64,000 nucleotides of DNA, from NCBI GenBank assembly GCA_960531495.1, contig OY482859.1, positions 31,203,481 through 31,267,480 of the forward strand, in the 5' to 3' direction. Shown here one piece after another: positions 9,600-20,584 of the stretch. The stretch is from Zeus faber. Taxonomy: Eukaryota > Chordata > Actinopteri > Zeiformes > Zeidae. Position 1 is the first letter of the stretch; the number at the start of each line of letters is the position of its first letter. The notes under the pieces are model-generated. The model was not told where the DNA came from, made no database searches, and saw only the letters and a program-made list of their open reading frames with translations. The position numbers and the translations under genes were made by a program.

Positions 9600-11640
9600 A
9601 TCGTTTGTTCGTTTGTTCGTTCGTTCGTTCGTTTGTGTAGGGCTACACAGGCAATTGGGACATTAGCCAAGAAGTGGTATCGTCATCCAGTTCAATGAGG
9701 CCGCTGACTCCATGTGGTGATTTGAAGATTGGGCATTCATCAATGATGTGTTCAACAGTCTGTGGTTTTCCGCATTCACAGAGATTTGTGGCAGACACTC
9801 CAATCATATGCAGATAGGTTTGGGTCTTTGCTACTCCAGAGCTAAGTCTGTTGAGATTGACCCAGGCATTCCGTGGTAGGTCACACCCAGGTGGATTGGT
9901 TGAAGGGGAGTTGATGAACTTCCTCAACGTGGAGGTTGACTCGGACCATTGCTTGTTCCAGCAGTCAAGGATCCATCCAGGGTGTGGAGGCCCCATGGTA
10001 AGGAGTCTCCAAGCTTCGGTGGAGAAGTGTCTGCGTTTGAGTCTCTGGTGGCCATATTCAGCAGGCGGGGGGATCAGGCTTGTTGGCTCATCTGCACTCT
10101 TGCAGGCCAGCTTCAAGGTCAGGAAGTTACGACGGAGCTCTGGAGGTGGAATGCCAGACAGTATGGGGAGAAACTCGACAGGGGTTGATGGCAGGGCACC
10201 ACTAATTAGCCTCATGGCGGTGTTAAGCACAACATCAACACAGGCTGTATGGCTGCTGTGACTCCATGCAGGGGCGGCATACTCAGCAGTGAAGTATGCG
10301 AGGGCAAGGGTAGAGGTGCACAGGGTGGTGAAGTTTGCACCCCATCCAGTGCCAGCCAGTCTCTTCAGGAGGTTTACACAGGCAGCGGTCTTGGCAGCAA
10401 CTTGTTGGATGTGTGGCTTGAAGGTGAGGCTACGGTCAAGTGTGACACCGAGATATTTAGGGTTGGGGTCATGCCTGACGATAGTGCCGTCGAGTGTGAT
10501 GTTCACCATGGTATTCGCACATGGATTGGCAAGATGGAAGACTGAGCAAACTGTCTTGGGCAGGCTTAGCTTGAGATGCCATTCGTGGAAGTACCTGCTC
10601 AGTAGTGAGAGATCTTTCTCAAGGGCATTCTCAACCACACTAAAGGCTTTGTCACCAAATCCAATGGCTGAGTCGTCGACGTAGGTGTATAGCGAGCACT
10701 CTACAACAGGCATGTCAGCGGTGTAGATGTTAAAAAGTGTAGGGGCAAAAGCAGAGCCTTGAGGGAGCCCGTTCCTCAGTCTTCTTCTCTTGCTGCGTTG
10801 GCTGTTTGAGGTCTCCAGTACAAAGGTACGGTCCTGTATAAGCAGCATGATGAACTTCACGAACTTAACATCAGGCAAAGTCTTCAGGAGCTTGAGGTAG
10901 AGGCCTCTGTGCCAAACTGTGTCATACGCTGCAGTGAGGTCGATGGAGACTGTTCCAAACTTTTCTTTCCTCTGGAAGGAACTTTCGATGTCATGAACTA
11001 GCCGGGTCACTTGATCTGTTGTTGATCGACCTTTACGGAAGCCAGATTGAGTGTGGGGAAGACTCTCTTCAATGATGTTGTTTATTCTTGATAGAATGAC
11101 CCTCTCAAGTAGTTTGTAAAGATGTGACAGGAGGGATATTGGGCGGTAGTTCTTTGGTTCATCTGGTGTTTTATTTGGCTTGAGTATGGCCAGCACCTTA
11201 GCCTGCTTCCATTTGGATGGTATAGTCAGGTTTTCTAGGCAGTTGGAGAGGAAAAGATGGACACAGATCAGTGACTCATGGCTCTTGTTCTTCAGGAACT
11301 CAGTGTGGATGTTATCGTTTGCAGGAGCCTTATTTACCTTGAGGGATTTCAGAGCTGCAACAATTTCTTCTGACGAAATGGGCTGGGAAAGGGGGCTGGA
11401 TTGAGGAACTGTCCTGGTGAGTTTCCTGATGTCTGCGACTACTTCTCTGGTGAAGGCTTTTGCCTCAGATGAGCGGTCTTTCCATCTGCCGTTATCAGCG
11501 AGTACAGAGGCTATCGCATTCGCTGCTATGGGGCATGGTCTAGCTGGGCAACTTCGCCCAGTTAGCCGGTTGATCGTATTCCAGGCCCTACGACTAGAAT
11601 GTGTGAAGTTGATGTTGTTTACTTCCTCCTCCCTGTGAGA
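9600..11640 (-). mobile_element. I/Jockey-type LINE, 5'-truncated
   Basis: The element lies on the minus strand, with a 3' tail of repeated ACGA/ACAA units (plus-strand TTCG/TTTG at 9602-9633). The coding part begins at about 11640, inside the domain before RT, so the endonuclease and first ORF are missing. The exact clade (I, Nimb, Jockey or relative) cannot be settled by eye. Confidence 0.75.
9643..11640 (-). CDS. LINE reverse transcriptase with C-terminal CCHC finger
   Basis: A frame without stops runs from about 11640 to 9643; the first usable start codon (GTG) is at 11196, giving 517 residues, but homologous coding continues upstream (SSEEIVAALKSLKVNKAP about 11370-11320), so this is a 5'-truncated ORF. 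RT motifs include PKNYRPISLLSHLYKLLERV, VSIDLTAAYDTVWH (motif A), LPQGSAFAPTLFNIY and the YVDD box at 10672-10683. The C-terminus carries C-x-C-x7-H-x4-C (CECGKPQTVEHIIDEC), typical of I/Jockey ORF2. The long open frame suggests a fairly young truncated insertion. Confidence 0.82.
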   Translation of the reverse strand, partial: SHREEEVNNINFTHSSRRAWNTINRLTGRSCPARPCPIAANAIASVLADNGRWKDRSSEAKAFTREVVADIRKLTRTVPQSSPLSQPISSEEIVAALKSLKVNKAPANDNIHTEFLKNKSHESLICVHLFLSNCLENLTIPSKWKQAKVLAILKPNKTPDEPKNYRPISLLSHLYKLLERVILSRINNIIEESLPHTQSGFRKGRSTTDQVTRLVHDIESSFQRKEKFGTVSIDLTAAYDTVWHRGLYLKLLKTLPDVKFVKFIMLLIQDRTFVLETSNSQRSKRRRLRNGLPQGSAFAPTLFNIYTADMPVVECSLYTYVDDSAIGFGDKAFSVVENALEKDLSLLSRYFHEWHLKLSLPKTVCSVFHLANPCANTMVNITLDGTIVRHDPNPKYLGVTLDRSLTFKPHIQQVAAKTAACVNLLKRLAGTGWGANFTTLCTSTLALAYFTAEYAAPAWSHSSHTACVDVVLNTAMRLISGALPSTPVEFLPILSGIPPPELRRNFLTLKLACKSADEPTSLIPPPAEYGHQRLKRRHFSTEAWRLLTMGPPHPGWILDCWNKQWSESTSTLRKFINSPSTNPPGCDLPRNAWVNLNRLSSGVAKTQTYLHMIGVSATNLCECGKPQTVEHIIDECPIFKSPHGVSGLIELDDDTTSWLMSQLPV

Positions 11641-11682
11641 TGAAATGCAAGCATATAAATGGAAAAACCTTGATTAAATTGA

Positions 11683-11728
11683 GATACCTCATACCATATA
11701 TCCATGTGTATATATGGTATGAGGTATC
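11683..11728. repeat. 19-bp perfect inverted repeat
   Basis: GATACCTCATACCATATAT (11683-11701) is repeated as its reverse complement at 11710-11728 with an 8-base loop. It is not part of a recognised gene or terminator. Confidence 0.85.
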
Positions 11729-11811
11729 TACAGCCATGTGCAGAGCATGTGTGTACGATTCACAGCGGCAAAAGATAATCATGTGCCCAAATAAGGTAAT
11801 AATGCATGGGA

Positions 11812-12370
11812 TGTTATGACAGCCTGTAAGAGATGGATCTACAGGGTAGGGAATAAGAGTGAGCGAACGAGATAGATTTTCTGCAGAACTGTTTGGCCGT
11901 TATATTACTTGTTAAAAGTTTTAATAAATGTCTTTTTGAAGTTAATTCCTTGGTATCCTGATCTTTCTCCGTTTTTCCACAACATAGATTGGCATCCCGA
12001 ACAGGATTGAAGAAAAGGGACAAACACCACTGCTGAGCCACAGGTTGGGGGCCTGCACGGGTCATACAAAACAGATTGGCCACTCATTTGAGAAAGGTGA
12101 ACAAAGTTCTTACTAGTTAGTTTTACTATTTAATACTTCCTATTAGTTATGGAAAGCTACCTGGTTTTGGGAGAGACCCAATCTGCTTCTAGGAGCAGAC
12201 AGATCTCACGGGAGCATATCTGTGATCTCGCGAGAAGACGAAAGTGGGTACAGATCCAACATGACGGCGCCCTGCTGAACTGACTAAAACACAGACAATC
12301 CGCTTGAACTCAGACAAATAACAAAGCGAATTGCAAAAAATATTTAGATATATATAATTTTTTTTAAAAA
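11812..12370 (+). mobile_element. ERV LTR 3' part with primer-binding site and leader
   Basis: TGTTATGACAGCC.. (11812) to ..CCACAACA (11984) contains the polyadenylation signal AATAAA at about 11923. Six bases on, TGGCATCCCGAACAGGATT (about 11990) looks like a primer-binding site and resembles that of ERV-C (TGGCGTCACGAACAGGAT). Downstream to about 12370 no gag is recognisable. This is a remnant of another retrovirus of the same broad kind. Confidence 0.5.
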
Positions 12371-12406
12371 GCAACACTACGTGAAATCAAAGTGGAGGAC
12401 TGAAAT

Positions 12407-12622
12407 CGATATAATCCTTGAAGTCCTCCACTTTGATTTGGCTTAGTGTTCCTTTAAAAAAAAAAGTATATACATCTAAAAAATTATATATATATTTATA
12501 TATATATATATATAATTTAAAAATATATATTTTTTTATTAATATATATATATATATATATATTTTTTTTTTTTAAAGGAACACTAAGCCAAATCAAAGTG
12601 GAGGACTTCCAGGATTATATCG
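12407..12622. repeat. 59-bp inverted repeat around a TA-rich core
   Basis: The arm at about 12407-12465 (CGATATAATCC..GTTCCTTTAAAA) is the reverse complement of 12563-12622. About 97 bases of TA/poly-T sequence lie between. A third, direct partial copy of the right-arm sequence is at 12380-12413. It sits at the 5' edge of the plus-strand L1; it could be a fold-back element or a duplicated terminus. Confidence 0.8.
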
Positions 12623-12990
12623 GTCTCATGGATTGTCATGGAAGACGATCAGGACCGCAATAATCCAGTGAAAAGAAAGAAGACACACTCAGCAACGGAC
12701 ACAGATGATCTAATCCCGAATGCTATGGATGTTAGGTCTTGGATGAGAATAACAAGAAGCTGGACATGCGCGGCCCACGTCTGGGACACCACGTGGAGAA
12801 TCATCCCGGCTCCATCACTGCCAAGTTTGAACACTTCAAGCACAAGGAGCTGGTTAAAAGCAAAGGACGGGAGCTGAAAGGAACCATGCTGGGTATGAAC
12901 GATCAATTCCCCCCGGAGATCAATGACCGACTGATGCGTCTCGCTATATATAGACGGTCTGTTATTCTGAGACTCCTTCACCACACCCTG
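12620..12990 (+). pseudogene. L1 ORF1 fragment
   Basis: The frame from 12739 encodes RLGHHVENHPGS, KHKELVKSKGRELKGTMLG and PPEINDR, matching the C-terminal domain of ORF1 in the minus-strand copy (RLGHCVGNRSRS etc., 42273-42674). An upstream frame from 12638 (MEDDQDRNNPVKRKK) is probably the ORF1 N-terminus joined by a deletion. The coiled-coil and most of the RNA-recognition domain are missing. Confidence 0.72.
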
Positions 12991-13005
12991 GTTATTCTGA
13001 CCATT

Positions 13006-13299
13006 AAGATACGATAAGATAAGATAAGATAAACCTTTATTAGTCCCACACCGGGGATATACATAAAATTGTTGAAATTTGTTCTAGCACCAAAAAGGGG
13101 ACAGCAAAAAATAGAGAGCATATCAAGGTAAGCATTATAAACAATATAAAATATATAGAAAAAAAACCAAAAACACCATAGATAGGAAGCAGAGTACTAA
13201 GTTTATTACACATATCCTGACACATTGCACATCAGGGATTGCATTTTCTTTATTTTATTTTATTTTTTTATATAAAGAAATTGCACTTGGATTTTCCAC

Positions 13300-13354
<55 letters not shown>

Positions 13355-13697
13355 TGGTTATACAGTCTCACAGCCGTAGGAAGGAAGGACCTGCGATAGC
13401 GCTCCTTCCCACACTTTAGGTGAAGCAGCCTATAGCCTATTGCAGAAGGAGCTCTCCAGTGCCTTCAGTGTCTCATGCATGGGGTGTCATTCGTTCTCCA
13501 ACATGGATGACAGCTTAGCCATCATCCTCCTTTCTCCCACCACCTGCACTAGGTCCAGGGGGGCCCCCAGGACGGAGGTGGCCTTCTTGATCAGTTTATC
13601 AAGTCTCTTCCTGTCAGCTGTGGTGACACTGTTGTCCCAGCAGACTACTCCATAGAAGATGGCTGATGCCACCACGTTTTCTAAGAAGGTCCTCAGT
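13006..13697 (-). mobile_element. CR1/L2/Rex1-type LINE 3' fragment in the L1
   Basis: On the minus strand 13675-13487 encodes the LINE C-terminal wording FYGVVCWDNSVTTADRKRLD and VVGERRMMAKLSSML. The 3' UTR follows and ends in GATAA repeats (plus-strand ATAAGATAAGATAAG near 13015-13032). A GT microsatellite (13302-13350) lies inside. The fragment separates L1 ORF1 from the linker before ORF2, so it inserted into the L1. Confidence 0.78.
13302..13350. repeat. (GT)n microsatellite
   Basis: About 24 uninterrupted GT units. Confidence 0.95.
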
Positions 13698-16071
13698 ATG
13701 TTTTATGGTAATTCGGGTAATTATAGCGCATAGCTATTGCCTTGGATGCACTGTGCCATCACCTAACAACTAACTTCAATGACACCCATTAAGTTTGTTA
13801 GTTGGAATGTGAGAGGCTTGGGCTCACTTGCTAAATGTGCCAAAATCCAGGATGTACCCCAGCTTTTGTCTTCTGCAAGAAACTCACCTCACTACATCCG
13901 AGAACCTCAAACTCAAAGCTAAATGGATTAATCAGATGTTTTCTGCAACATACAAATCAAAAAAAAGAGGTGTTTCTATACTGATCAATAAAACTATCCC
14001 ATATCAAAATAAAACCACAATATCTGACCCAGAAGGGTGTAACATAATTATTAATGGAATTTTAGGTAACAACAAATTAACCATAGCTAATATTTATGGC
14101 CTCAATGGGAATGACCCAAATTTCATTCACAATATATTTTCAAAACTCTTAGAATTCTCTGACTCAGTTATTATATTGGAAGGAACCTTCAACACAGTAC
14201 TGAATCAAAGTTTAGAACGTTCTCAAATCAGAAATAATCACAAATCCTGGTGTTCGTTGGAAACTATAAAACTAATTTATGAGTGATCTTGTTCTTGGCG
14301 ATTGTTGTTTCTCTAGACTCGACCCTTTATGGACAAGTAACTCTTTATTTTCCAAAATCACTAATCCTGAAATCCACCCTATTGTAATCTTGGATCACGG
14401 GCTGATTCGTTTCAACCTGATAAATGAAACCAACCGGAACCCTCACAGGCAAGTGGTGGTTTAATGCCTTACTTTTGACAGATAAAGAATTTAACCATTT
14501 ATTTTCCAGAGAATCGAGCTCCTTCATTGAACTGAATGACTCCACAGAAATATCATCATCCTTCCTCTGGGAAACGGCAAAGGCAGTTCTAAGAGGTAGT
14601 ATTATTTCATTTTCCACTCACAAGAAAAATAAAGGACAACAATGCCAAAATAAACTTAATCAATGACTAAAGGAGTTGCACTCCCAACAAGCCCACTCAT
14701 CCACTGAGCAAATCTGAAATGGGATCGGACAATTTCATCCCAACTCGATAATATCATCCATCCAAAGACACAATTCCTCATGCAACGAACAAGAGCAAAT
14801 TCTTTTGAATTCAATGACAATTCAGGTACATTTCTTGCCAATCAATTGAAATGCGATAGAGAAAAAACACTTATTACAGCCATCAAAGATGCACAGGGTA
14901 GGATAACATACTGTATGTACGATAGCAACACATCAATAACATATTTAGAGACTTTTATAGAAGCTGATAGAATTTATAGAATTTAGAGAAGCTATGTTAC
15001 GATAATTAATCGAATATATCAAACATTCATTCCTCGATCATATTGACCACGCAAAACTTTCGACAGACCAGGCTACCACATTAGATCAACCACTTAACCT
15101 AGAAGAACTCAGGAAAGCTCTCTTCTCTATGCCCAACAATAAATCATCTGGATGGAATGGCTACTAAGTGGAATTCTGTAAACACTTCTGGCAACTTAAA
15201 TCCCCTTTATTCATTCATGGTTACAGGGATTAAGTCAACCTCCACCATGCCTCTGCACACGAATATCCCTCTCATTTCAGTTTTGCTCAAACCCTATAGG
15301 GACCCAACCCTCACCTCCAGTTATAAACCCACCAGCCTTATTAATTGCGATCTAAGGATTATTAGTGAAACACTAACAAACTTAATTGAAAAAATAATCT
15401 CATTTATAATTCACCAAGACCAAACAAGCTTTGTCAAAGGCAAACCCTCATCCATCAATATGCGCCGTTTATTCAGTCTGATCAGCATATCTCAAAGAAA
15501 CAACTTAAATATTGTTATTGCTTCTTTAGATGCCGAAAAAGCATTTGACAGAGTTTTTGGACATACTGTATCTCTTTTCAATCCTCAACAAATTTGGCTT
15601 TGGAGAGTCATTCAATGGATCAGAATCCTCTACAACTCCCCATCTGCTTCGATCTTCACAGCGTTTCACTCTACAATGCGGCACAAGACAACAATGTCTG
15701 CTCTCCTTTACTATTCGCCATTTTTACTGAACCCCTCGCAGTGGCCATCAGTCAAAACAGTAATATCGTAGACATACAAACAGTAAATTGTTCACAAAAT
15801 CAGTTTGTAAGCAGACGTTGTAAGTAGGTCTTGTTGTACATACGGAAGCCAACATCATCCCCACCGGAGGTGTTCAATCTTATATCGAAATTCTCAGCTA
15901 GCTCACACTATTCAATAAATTGGACGAAAACCACAGTCTTACCACTCAGTGGGGGGACTGCAATGCTGTAACACAGACACTTCTCTTATCCATCACAACG
16001 GGCAATATTAGATACCTTTGTATTGATATCTCCACCAGTCTTTACTCCATTGCTCAAATCTATTGAATAAG

Positions 16072-16505
16072 AAAAGAAGAAGAAGAAACAGTCTTTATTT
16101 ATCACGCAACACATCACACTGTAACACATGCTTGCACACACACACATGCTTTGATGGTGGCTGGTGAAATGGATTCTCTGCTTTTGACCCATCCTGGCTT
16201 GTCCTTCCTCTGGGGGCACAGCCAGGAGCAGTGGGCAGCATACGTGGACGCGCCCGGGGACCAGTTGATAAATGTCCATTGCTGGTCAGACAATGATGGG
16301 TGCATGTTTTTGGTGGGGGTCCTTACTGATGTGAGGTGGAGGAAACCCCATGTGAGCATGGGGAGAACATGCAAACTCCACACAGAAAGGCTCCTATTTG
16401 GGAGATAAACCGCCGGAGCACGGTGCCAACAGCGCCCCAGGAGGGAATCGAACCCAGGACCTTCTTGCTGTGAGGCAGCAGTGCAATGCACTGCGCCACC
16501 GTGCC
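16072..16505 (-). mobile_element. tRNA-derived SINE in L1 ORF2
   Basis: On the minus strand it begins GGCACGGTGGCGCAGTGCA (A-box-like TGGCGCAGTGC) and continues to GGGTTCGATTCC (B box, plus strand 16443-16457), followed by a body with TGGAGTTTGCATGTTCTCCC and a CTT-rich tail. Comparison with the uninterrupted L1 (24459-24500) shows the break; AATAAG flanks both sides as a probable target duplication. A second copy is at 26861-27326. Confidence 0.82.
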
Positions 16506-17027
16506 AAATAAGACCTCATTCGATGGAACAACCTACCCATCTCACTAACTGGTAGGAGAGCAGCAGTGAAAATGTACTACCAAGAATAAACTATATATTG
16601 TCAATGACCCCAGTGCAACCAACAGTACATTGGTTTAATACTCTCGCAACACTACAGAAAAACAAAGACGGTGGAGACCTAGCAGCCCCAAACTTCAGAT
16701 AATACTATCTTGTGAACCATCTCCAAAATTAAATGGTTAAACCAGAGCAACAATTGTGCCATGGATGGCGAGACAATGAACAAACAATGTCAGGAGTTAT
16801 CATTATCTGATCTCCCATTCCTTGCTTAATCAATATGGAATTCATTGCAACAACTCTGTCAGCCTTGACTCAAATCTGGCACAACCCAGATTTTCTGGTT
16901 AAAAACAGACCAATAATCTTTAGGTCTTGGAAAAGACAAGGAATTACTCATGTGGAACACATTTTTTAAAACAATTCGCTGATATTCTTCCCAACCTTAA
17001 CCCAAAGGAATAATAGGGGTGGCCACA

Positions 17028-17095
17028 GCTTCCTTCAATTCCTTCAACTACAGCAGTCTTTAGAGACTGCTGTAGTTGAAGGAATTGAAGGAAGC
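17028..17095. repeat. 32-bp perfect palindrome in L1 ORF2
   Basis: GCTTCCTTCAATTCCTTCAA.. (17028-17059) is followed after four bases by its exact reverse complement (17064-17095). Confidence 0.92.
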
Positions 17096-18009
17096 GAACA
17101 ACATCCTACAACCAGCTTCAATGATTGAACATCTCACTCATTTAAAAAATATATTTTCAGAATATATAAACTTTTATTCAAAACAGATAACAATTTATCT
17201 TTACTTACAATGGAATGGGAGGGATACCTTGCTGTTGCCATTGATACCAACCTGTGGAAGCTTATTTGCAACACCTTTTCTATGACCCTCAACTCCAAAA
17301 TGCAACTCATCCAATATAAGATTCTGCACAGAGCTCACATCACGGAACACAAAATGTTCAAAATGGGTTTTGTGGATGAAGACATTTGCTCTCACTGTTC
17401 CCTTGATACCAGAGATGACTACTTTCATGCCTTCTGGCTCTGCCCACCTATCATAGCATTCTAGACCAACATCACCAAGAAGCGATCAACCCTTCTGGGT
17501 CACAGCATTCCAGTCTCCCCGACTATATGTCTCCTCGGTGACCTCTCCTCAGTTGACCCACCACTTAAACACCACCAACCCATTTTTGTCGCCTTAACAA
17601 TTGCCAAGAAAATAATATTACTCAACTGGAATAACAGAAATAATAACATCCAAATGGTTACATTTATTAATAGCATACATCTTAATGGAAAAATGTTTTG
17701 CAATATTCAAAAACAATGTTGATTCATTTAATGAAATTTGCACTACTTTTATTACTGACATAACTCCATCATTTAATACTTGAGTCTTCCTAAGTCGGGG
17801 CAATGTCATGGTGTTTTGGGGCATGTGGGGGTCCTCCTCGTTTGTGGGGGCTCTGCAGTTGGGTTGGTGCCCGTGCGGCTCTGAGGACCTCCGTGGCGCG
17901 TAGGCCTGTGGTCGTGGGGGGGTCCCGGAGCCCCACGGTGGTGTTAGGGTGGCCGGGAGACAGCGCCCGCTCCTTTTCCTGAGTTTAGCTGGCCTGTCAC
18001 CGGGTGGTA

Positions 18010-19990
18010 GGGGGGGGACACTCCTGAGGAGTACCTGCAGCTGGCGTCCGTGTGTTGGTTTGGATTGTGTGTGAGGGTGCGTACAGGCACCAGGCCAGGA
18101 AATGAGGAAGAGGTGAACAATTATTCCTTCCTGTTTTGTGATCAAGCGAATCAGCTGAGCCCCTCCGTTGATTCGCCTGATCCACGGCACCTGAGCGGCC
18201 CCGGGATGGAAGCCTGCACCGCCTGTCTGCAGTGGCAGCTTGTCCACGCCCCCTTGGTCAACCACATACCCCCACCGTCGCACTTAGGCCGAGCGCTGAC
18301 TCTGCTACGACCATCTGGGTACCTGGCCTCTGGATCACCTGGAAGTTGAAGGGTTGTAGGGCCAGAAACCACAGGGTGATCCCCGCATTGGTGTCTTTCA
18401 TGCAGTGGAGCCATTGTAGTGGGGTATGGTCCGAACAGAGGGTGAAGACCCTACCCAGGAGGTAATAGTGGAGGGTGGTGACTGCCCACTTTATCACTAA
18501 TTATTATTTTTCTATGGGGCTGTACCTCATCTCCAGCTCTATCAGCTCGTGGCTGAGGTACAGCACCGGCCAGTCCACACCCTTGACCTCCTGGGACAAA
18601 ATGGCTTCAAGCCCCCTGTGCGATGCATCCGTCTGCAGACAGAAAGGAAGAGCAAAGGAAGGGGTATGAAGTACACGCTCCCCACAGAGAGCTGCCTCTA
18701 ATTTGACAAAGGCCTGCTGGCACGGCTCTGACGACTGGACCGGATCTGGAGGACCTTTTCAAGTCGGTCAAGGGGCTGGACAGTCCTGCAAATTCTGCCA
18801 CAAAACTCCGATAGTATCCGGACAGCCCCAAAAACTGCTTTACCTCCTTCTTAGTCTTAGGTCTCAGCGTGTTCACGACCGCAGCGGTCTTATCTACCTG
18901 TGGTTGGAGCAGCCCCCCCCCAAGTGGTACCCCAAATACCGTACCTCCCTTCAGCCAAACACACATTTCTTTGGGTTGGCAGTGAGCCCTGCGCGCCTCA
19001 GTGACCCTAGCACTGCGTCCACATGCTGCAGATGCCGCTCCCACGTATCGCTATAAATAATCACATCATCGAATTATGCCGCAGCAAATGCTGCATGCAG
19101 ATGCAGGACCCGGTCCATAAGTCTCTGAAAGGTCGCGGGGGCACCAAACAACCCGAACGGAAGCACTCGGAACAGGTAAAGGCCTTGCGGAGCAGAGAAG
19201 GCAAATTTTTCCTTGGACTGCTGGGAGAAGGGAATCTACCAGTAGCCCTTGGTTAAATCCAGCGTCGTAGAAAAACAAACCGTACCTAACCGGTCGAGAA
19301 GCTCGTCGACACGAGGAATCAGGTAGGCAGTGATCTTTGACACTGCGATGACTTTCCAGTAATCTACGCAGAACCACAACGACCCATCGGGCTTACTCAC
19401 TAGCACGATGGGGCTGGACCATTCGCTCGTAGCTGGCAGGGAGAGAGATGGTCACTTAAAAGGGCTCTGGTGCAATCTGCCAGATTTGAAAGCTCTGGCT
19501 CTGTCTCATCCCTCTCAATCATCGCTGTGGCCAGTGCTATGGGCATGCCTTCCCTCCATTGTTTTAGGTTTAGGTTTAGGTTTAGGTGGTAAATTTGGGC
19601 AAGCCTCCCCCGTCTGTGTGTTCGACCTCATAATCGATCTCCCACACGCATCGCGTGACCACGAAGGGCCCTTGTTACTTCGCCAGTAATTTTGAGCTGG
19701 ACATAGGGAGTAGACACCTTGTCTCCCAGTGAGAATTGTCTTAACCGAACCCCCCTGTCTTTCAGACGGTGCTGATGTTCCTGGGCCTGGAGCAAGTTCT
19801 CCCGTGATTCCTGCTAAATGCGTGTAGCTTTGCTCTCAGGTCCAGGACGTACTAGACCTAGTTTTTGACTGGTGCTGGGACCTTCCTGCCAGTTTTCCTT
19901 CATCAGGTCGAGCACCCCCCAAGGTCTCCTCCGATTAGTACCTAAAAGGGAGAAAACCCTGTCGAGGCCCAATTGTAGTTCTAGTTTTCC
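18010..19990 (-). pseudogene. Gmr1-like Ty3/gypsy pol remnant (IN before RT)
   Basis: Reading the minus strand from high to low coordinates: an integrase C-terminal piece (about 19990-19600) with WGVLDLMKENWQEGPS, LDLRAKLHAF and QGPFVV; an RT (about 19430-18800) with WSSPIVLVSKPDG, DELLDRLG, LPFGLFGAPATFQRLMDRVL and DDVIIYSD; then RNase H (about 18800-18270) with CSDHTPLQWLH and the FQVIQRPGTQMVVA region. Integrase upstream of RT is the known hallmark of Gmr1-like elements. The RT catalytic Tyr codon has become TAA (FDDV at 19062-19073). Sequence below about 18270, including an inverted GAATCAGCTGA..GATTCGCC stretch, is probably LTR or untranslated sequence after an internal deletion. Confidence 0.75.
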
Positions 19991-20205
19991 TGGATCTAAT
20001 GAACTGTTTTTCAATGCATGTTGTCGTCCAATGATCATGTTTTTGTGTAAATGTTGTTTGGTTCTATGTTTAATTGTCTCAACTGTGGTGAATCTCCCCC
20101 TCTTGGAGTTGTTTATAGACCCAAACATGATAAATAGTTATACAGATGGTGGTTCTGTATAACCAAAAACTGTGCTCTTGTCATCCTTTAGGTCATCCCA
20201 CAGGA
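19991..20205. other. Boundary zone, probably start of ERV-B
   Basis: No coding similarity. It contains TATA-like ATAAATAGTTATAC (about 20127). It separates the gypsy remnant from the inverted-repeat block and may be the U3 part of the ERV-B LTR, but no LTR ends could be fixed. Confidence 0.3.
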
Positions 20206-20584
20206 CAGAGTTATTGCAGCAGTTCTTGATGATTTAAGAATTAATAAAGATTTGCTTTGCAGGTTGAGAACTTGAACTCCACTTGCAGACTAACTCTGTC
20301 CTAGATGCAATGGCATATAAATACTCTGTGCTGTATGCCCCAGCATGCTGACAGCACAGGTAAAAAAAAAAAAAAAAAAAAAGTTATAGAAAGTTTGTGT
20401 GATCAGTACCTACCCAATCCTACCCCTAAGCAGTAAGTAAAGTGTCTCTCCAAATATACAAACCATAGTATACTTGGATGAATGTGCATGCATTAATCAT
20501 AACGCTCTGTGTTTTACAAAAGTGCAGATGAAACTTTTTGAAAGCCTGGTAGTTGGCTAAATTAATGATAAGATTTTTTGACAA
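20206..20584. repeat. Left arm of 379-bp inverted duplication
   Basis: This arm (CAGAGTTATTGCAGCAG.. to ..GATAAGATTTTTTGAC) is matched in reverse complement by 21995-22373, including the oligo-A run at about 20361-20381, which appears as oligo-T at 22196-22217. It contains AATAAA (about 20247), TATAAATA (about 20321) and a donor-like CAGTAAGTAAAG (about 20430), so it may be LTR/leader sequence of ERV-B. Confidence 0.88.

Larger units (their letters stand above)
13779..17782 (+). pseudogene. L1 ORF2 (endonuclease-RT-CCHC), disrupted
   Basis: The start reads MTPIKFVSWNVRGLGS, the usual L1 ORF2 endonuclease N-terminus. Endonuclease wording continues to about 14280 in shifting frames. The RT region holds SLDAEKAFDR (about 15520-15550), but the following palm is frameshifted and the YADD site (about 15805) is destroyed. 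After the SINE, thumb and C-terminal parts include IWHNPDFLVKNRPII (about 16880) and a CCHC-type CSHCSLDTRDDYFHAFWLC at about 17390-17447. The frame closes near 17782. A 68-base palindrome sits at 17028-17095. Confidence 0.82.
12620..18010 (+). mobile_element. L1 (Swimmer-like) LINE, plus strand, inactive
   Basis: Order: ORF1 fragment (12620-12990), an inserted LINE fragment (13006-13697), the ORF1-ORF2 linker, ORF2 from ATG at 13779 to about 17782 with a SINE at 16072-16505, and a G-rich 3' UTR (17783 to about 18010). The same family occurs on the minus strand at 22.6-42.7 kb, and comparison of the two identifies the insertions. Many frameshifts and stops make it non-functional. Confidence 0.85.

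Noticed and set aside
16072-16505. Genuine tRNA gene from the A and B boxes
   Set aside because: The head is followed by a SINE body and CTT tail, and a second copy exists at 26861; no intact cloverleaf expected.
19561-19587. TTTAGG repeated four times, telomere-like
   Set aside because: Six-base unit TTTAGG, not the vertebrate TTAGGG, only four copies, and it lies within the gypsy coding remnant; a short microsatellite.
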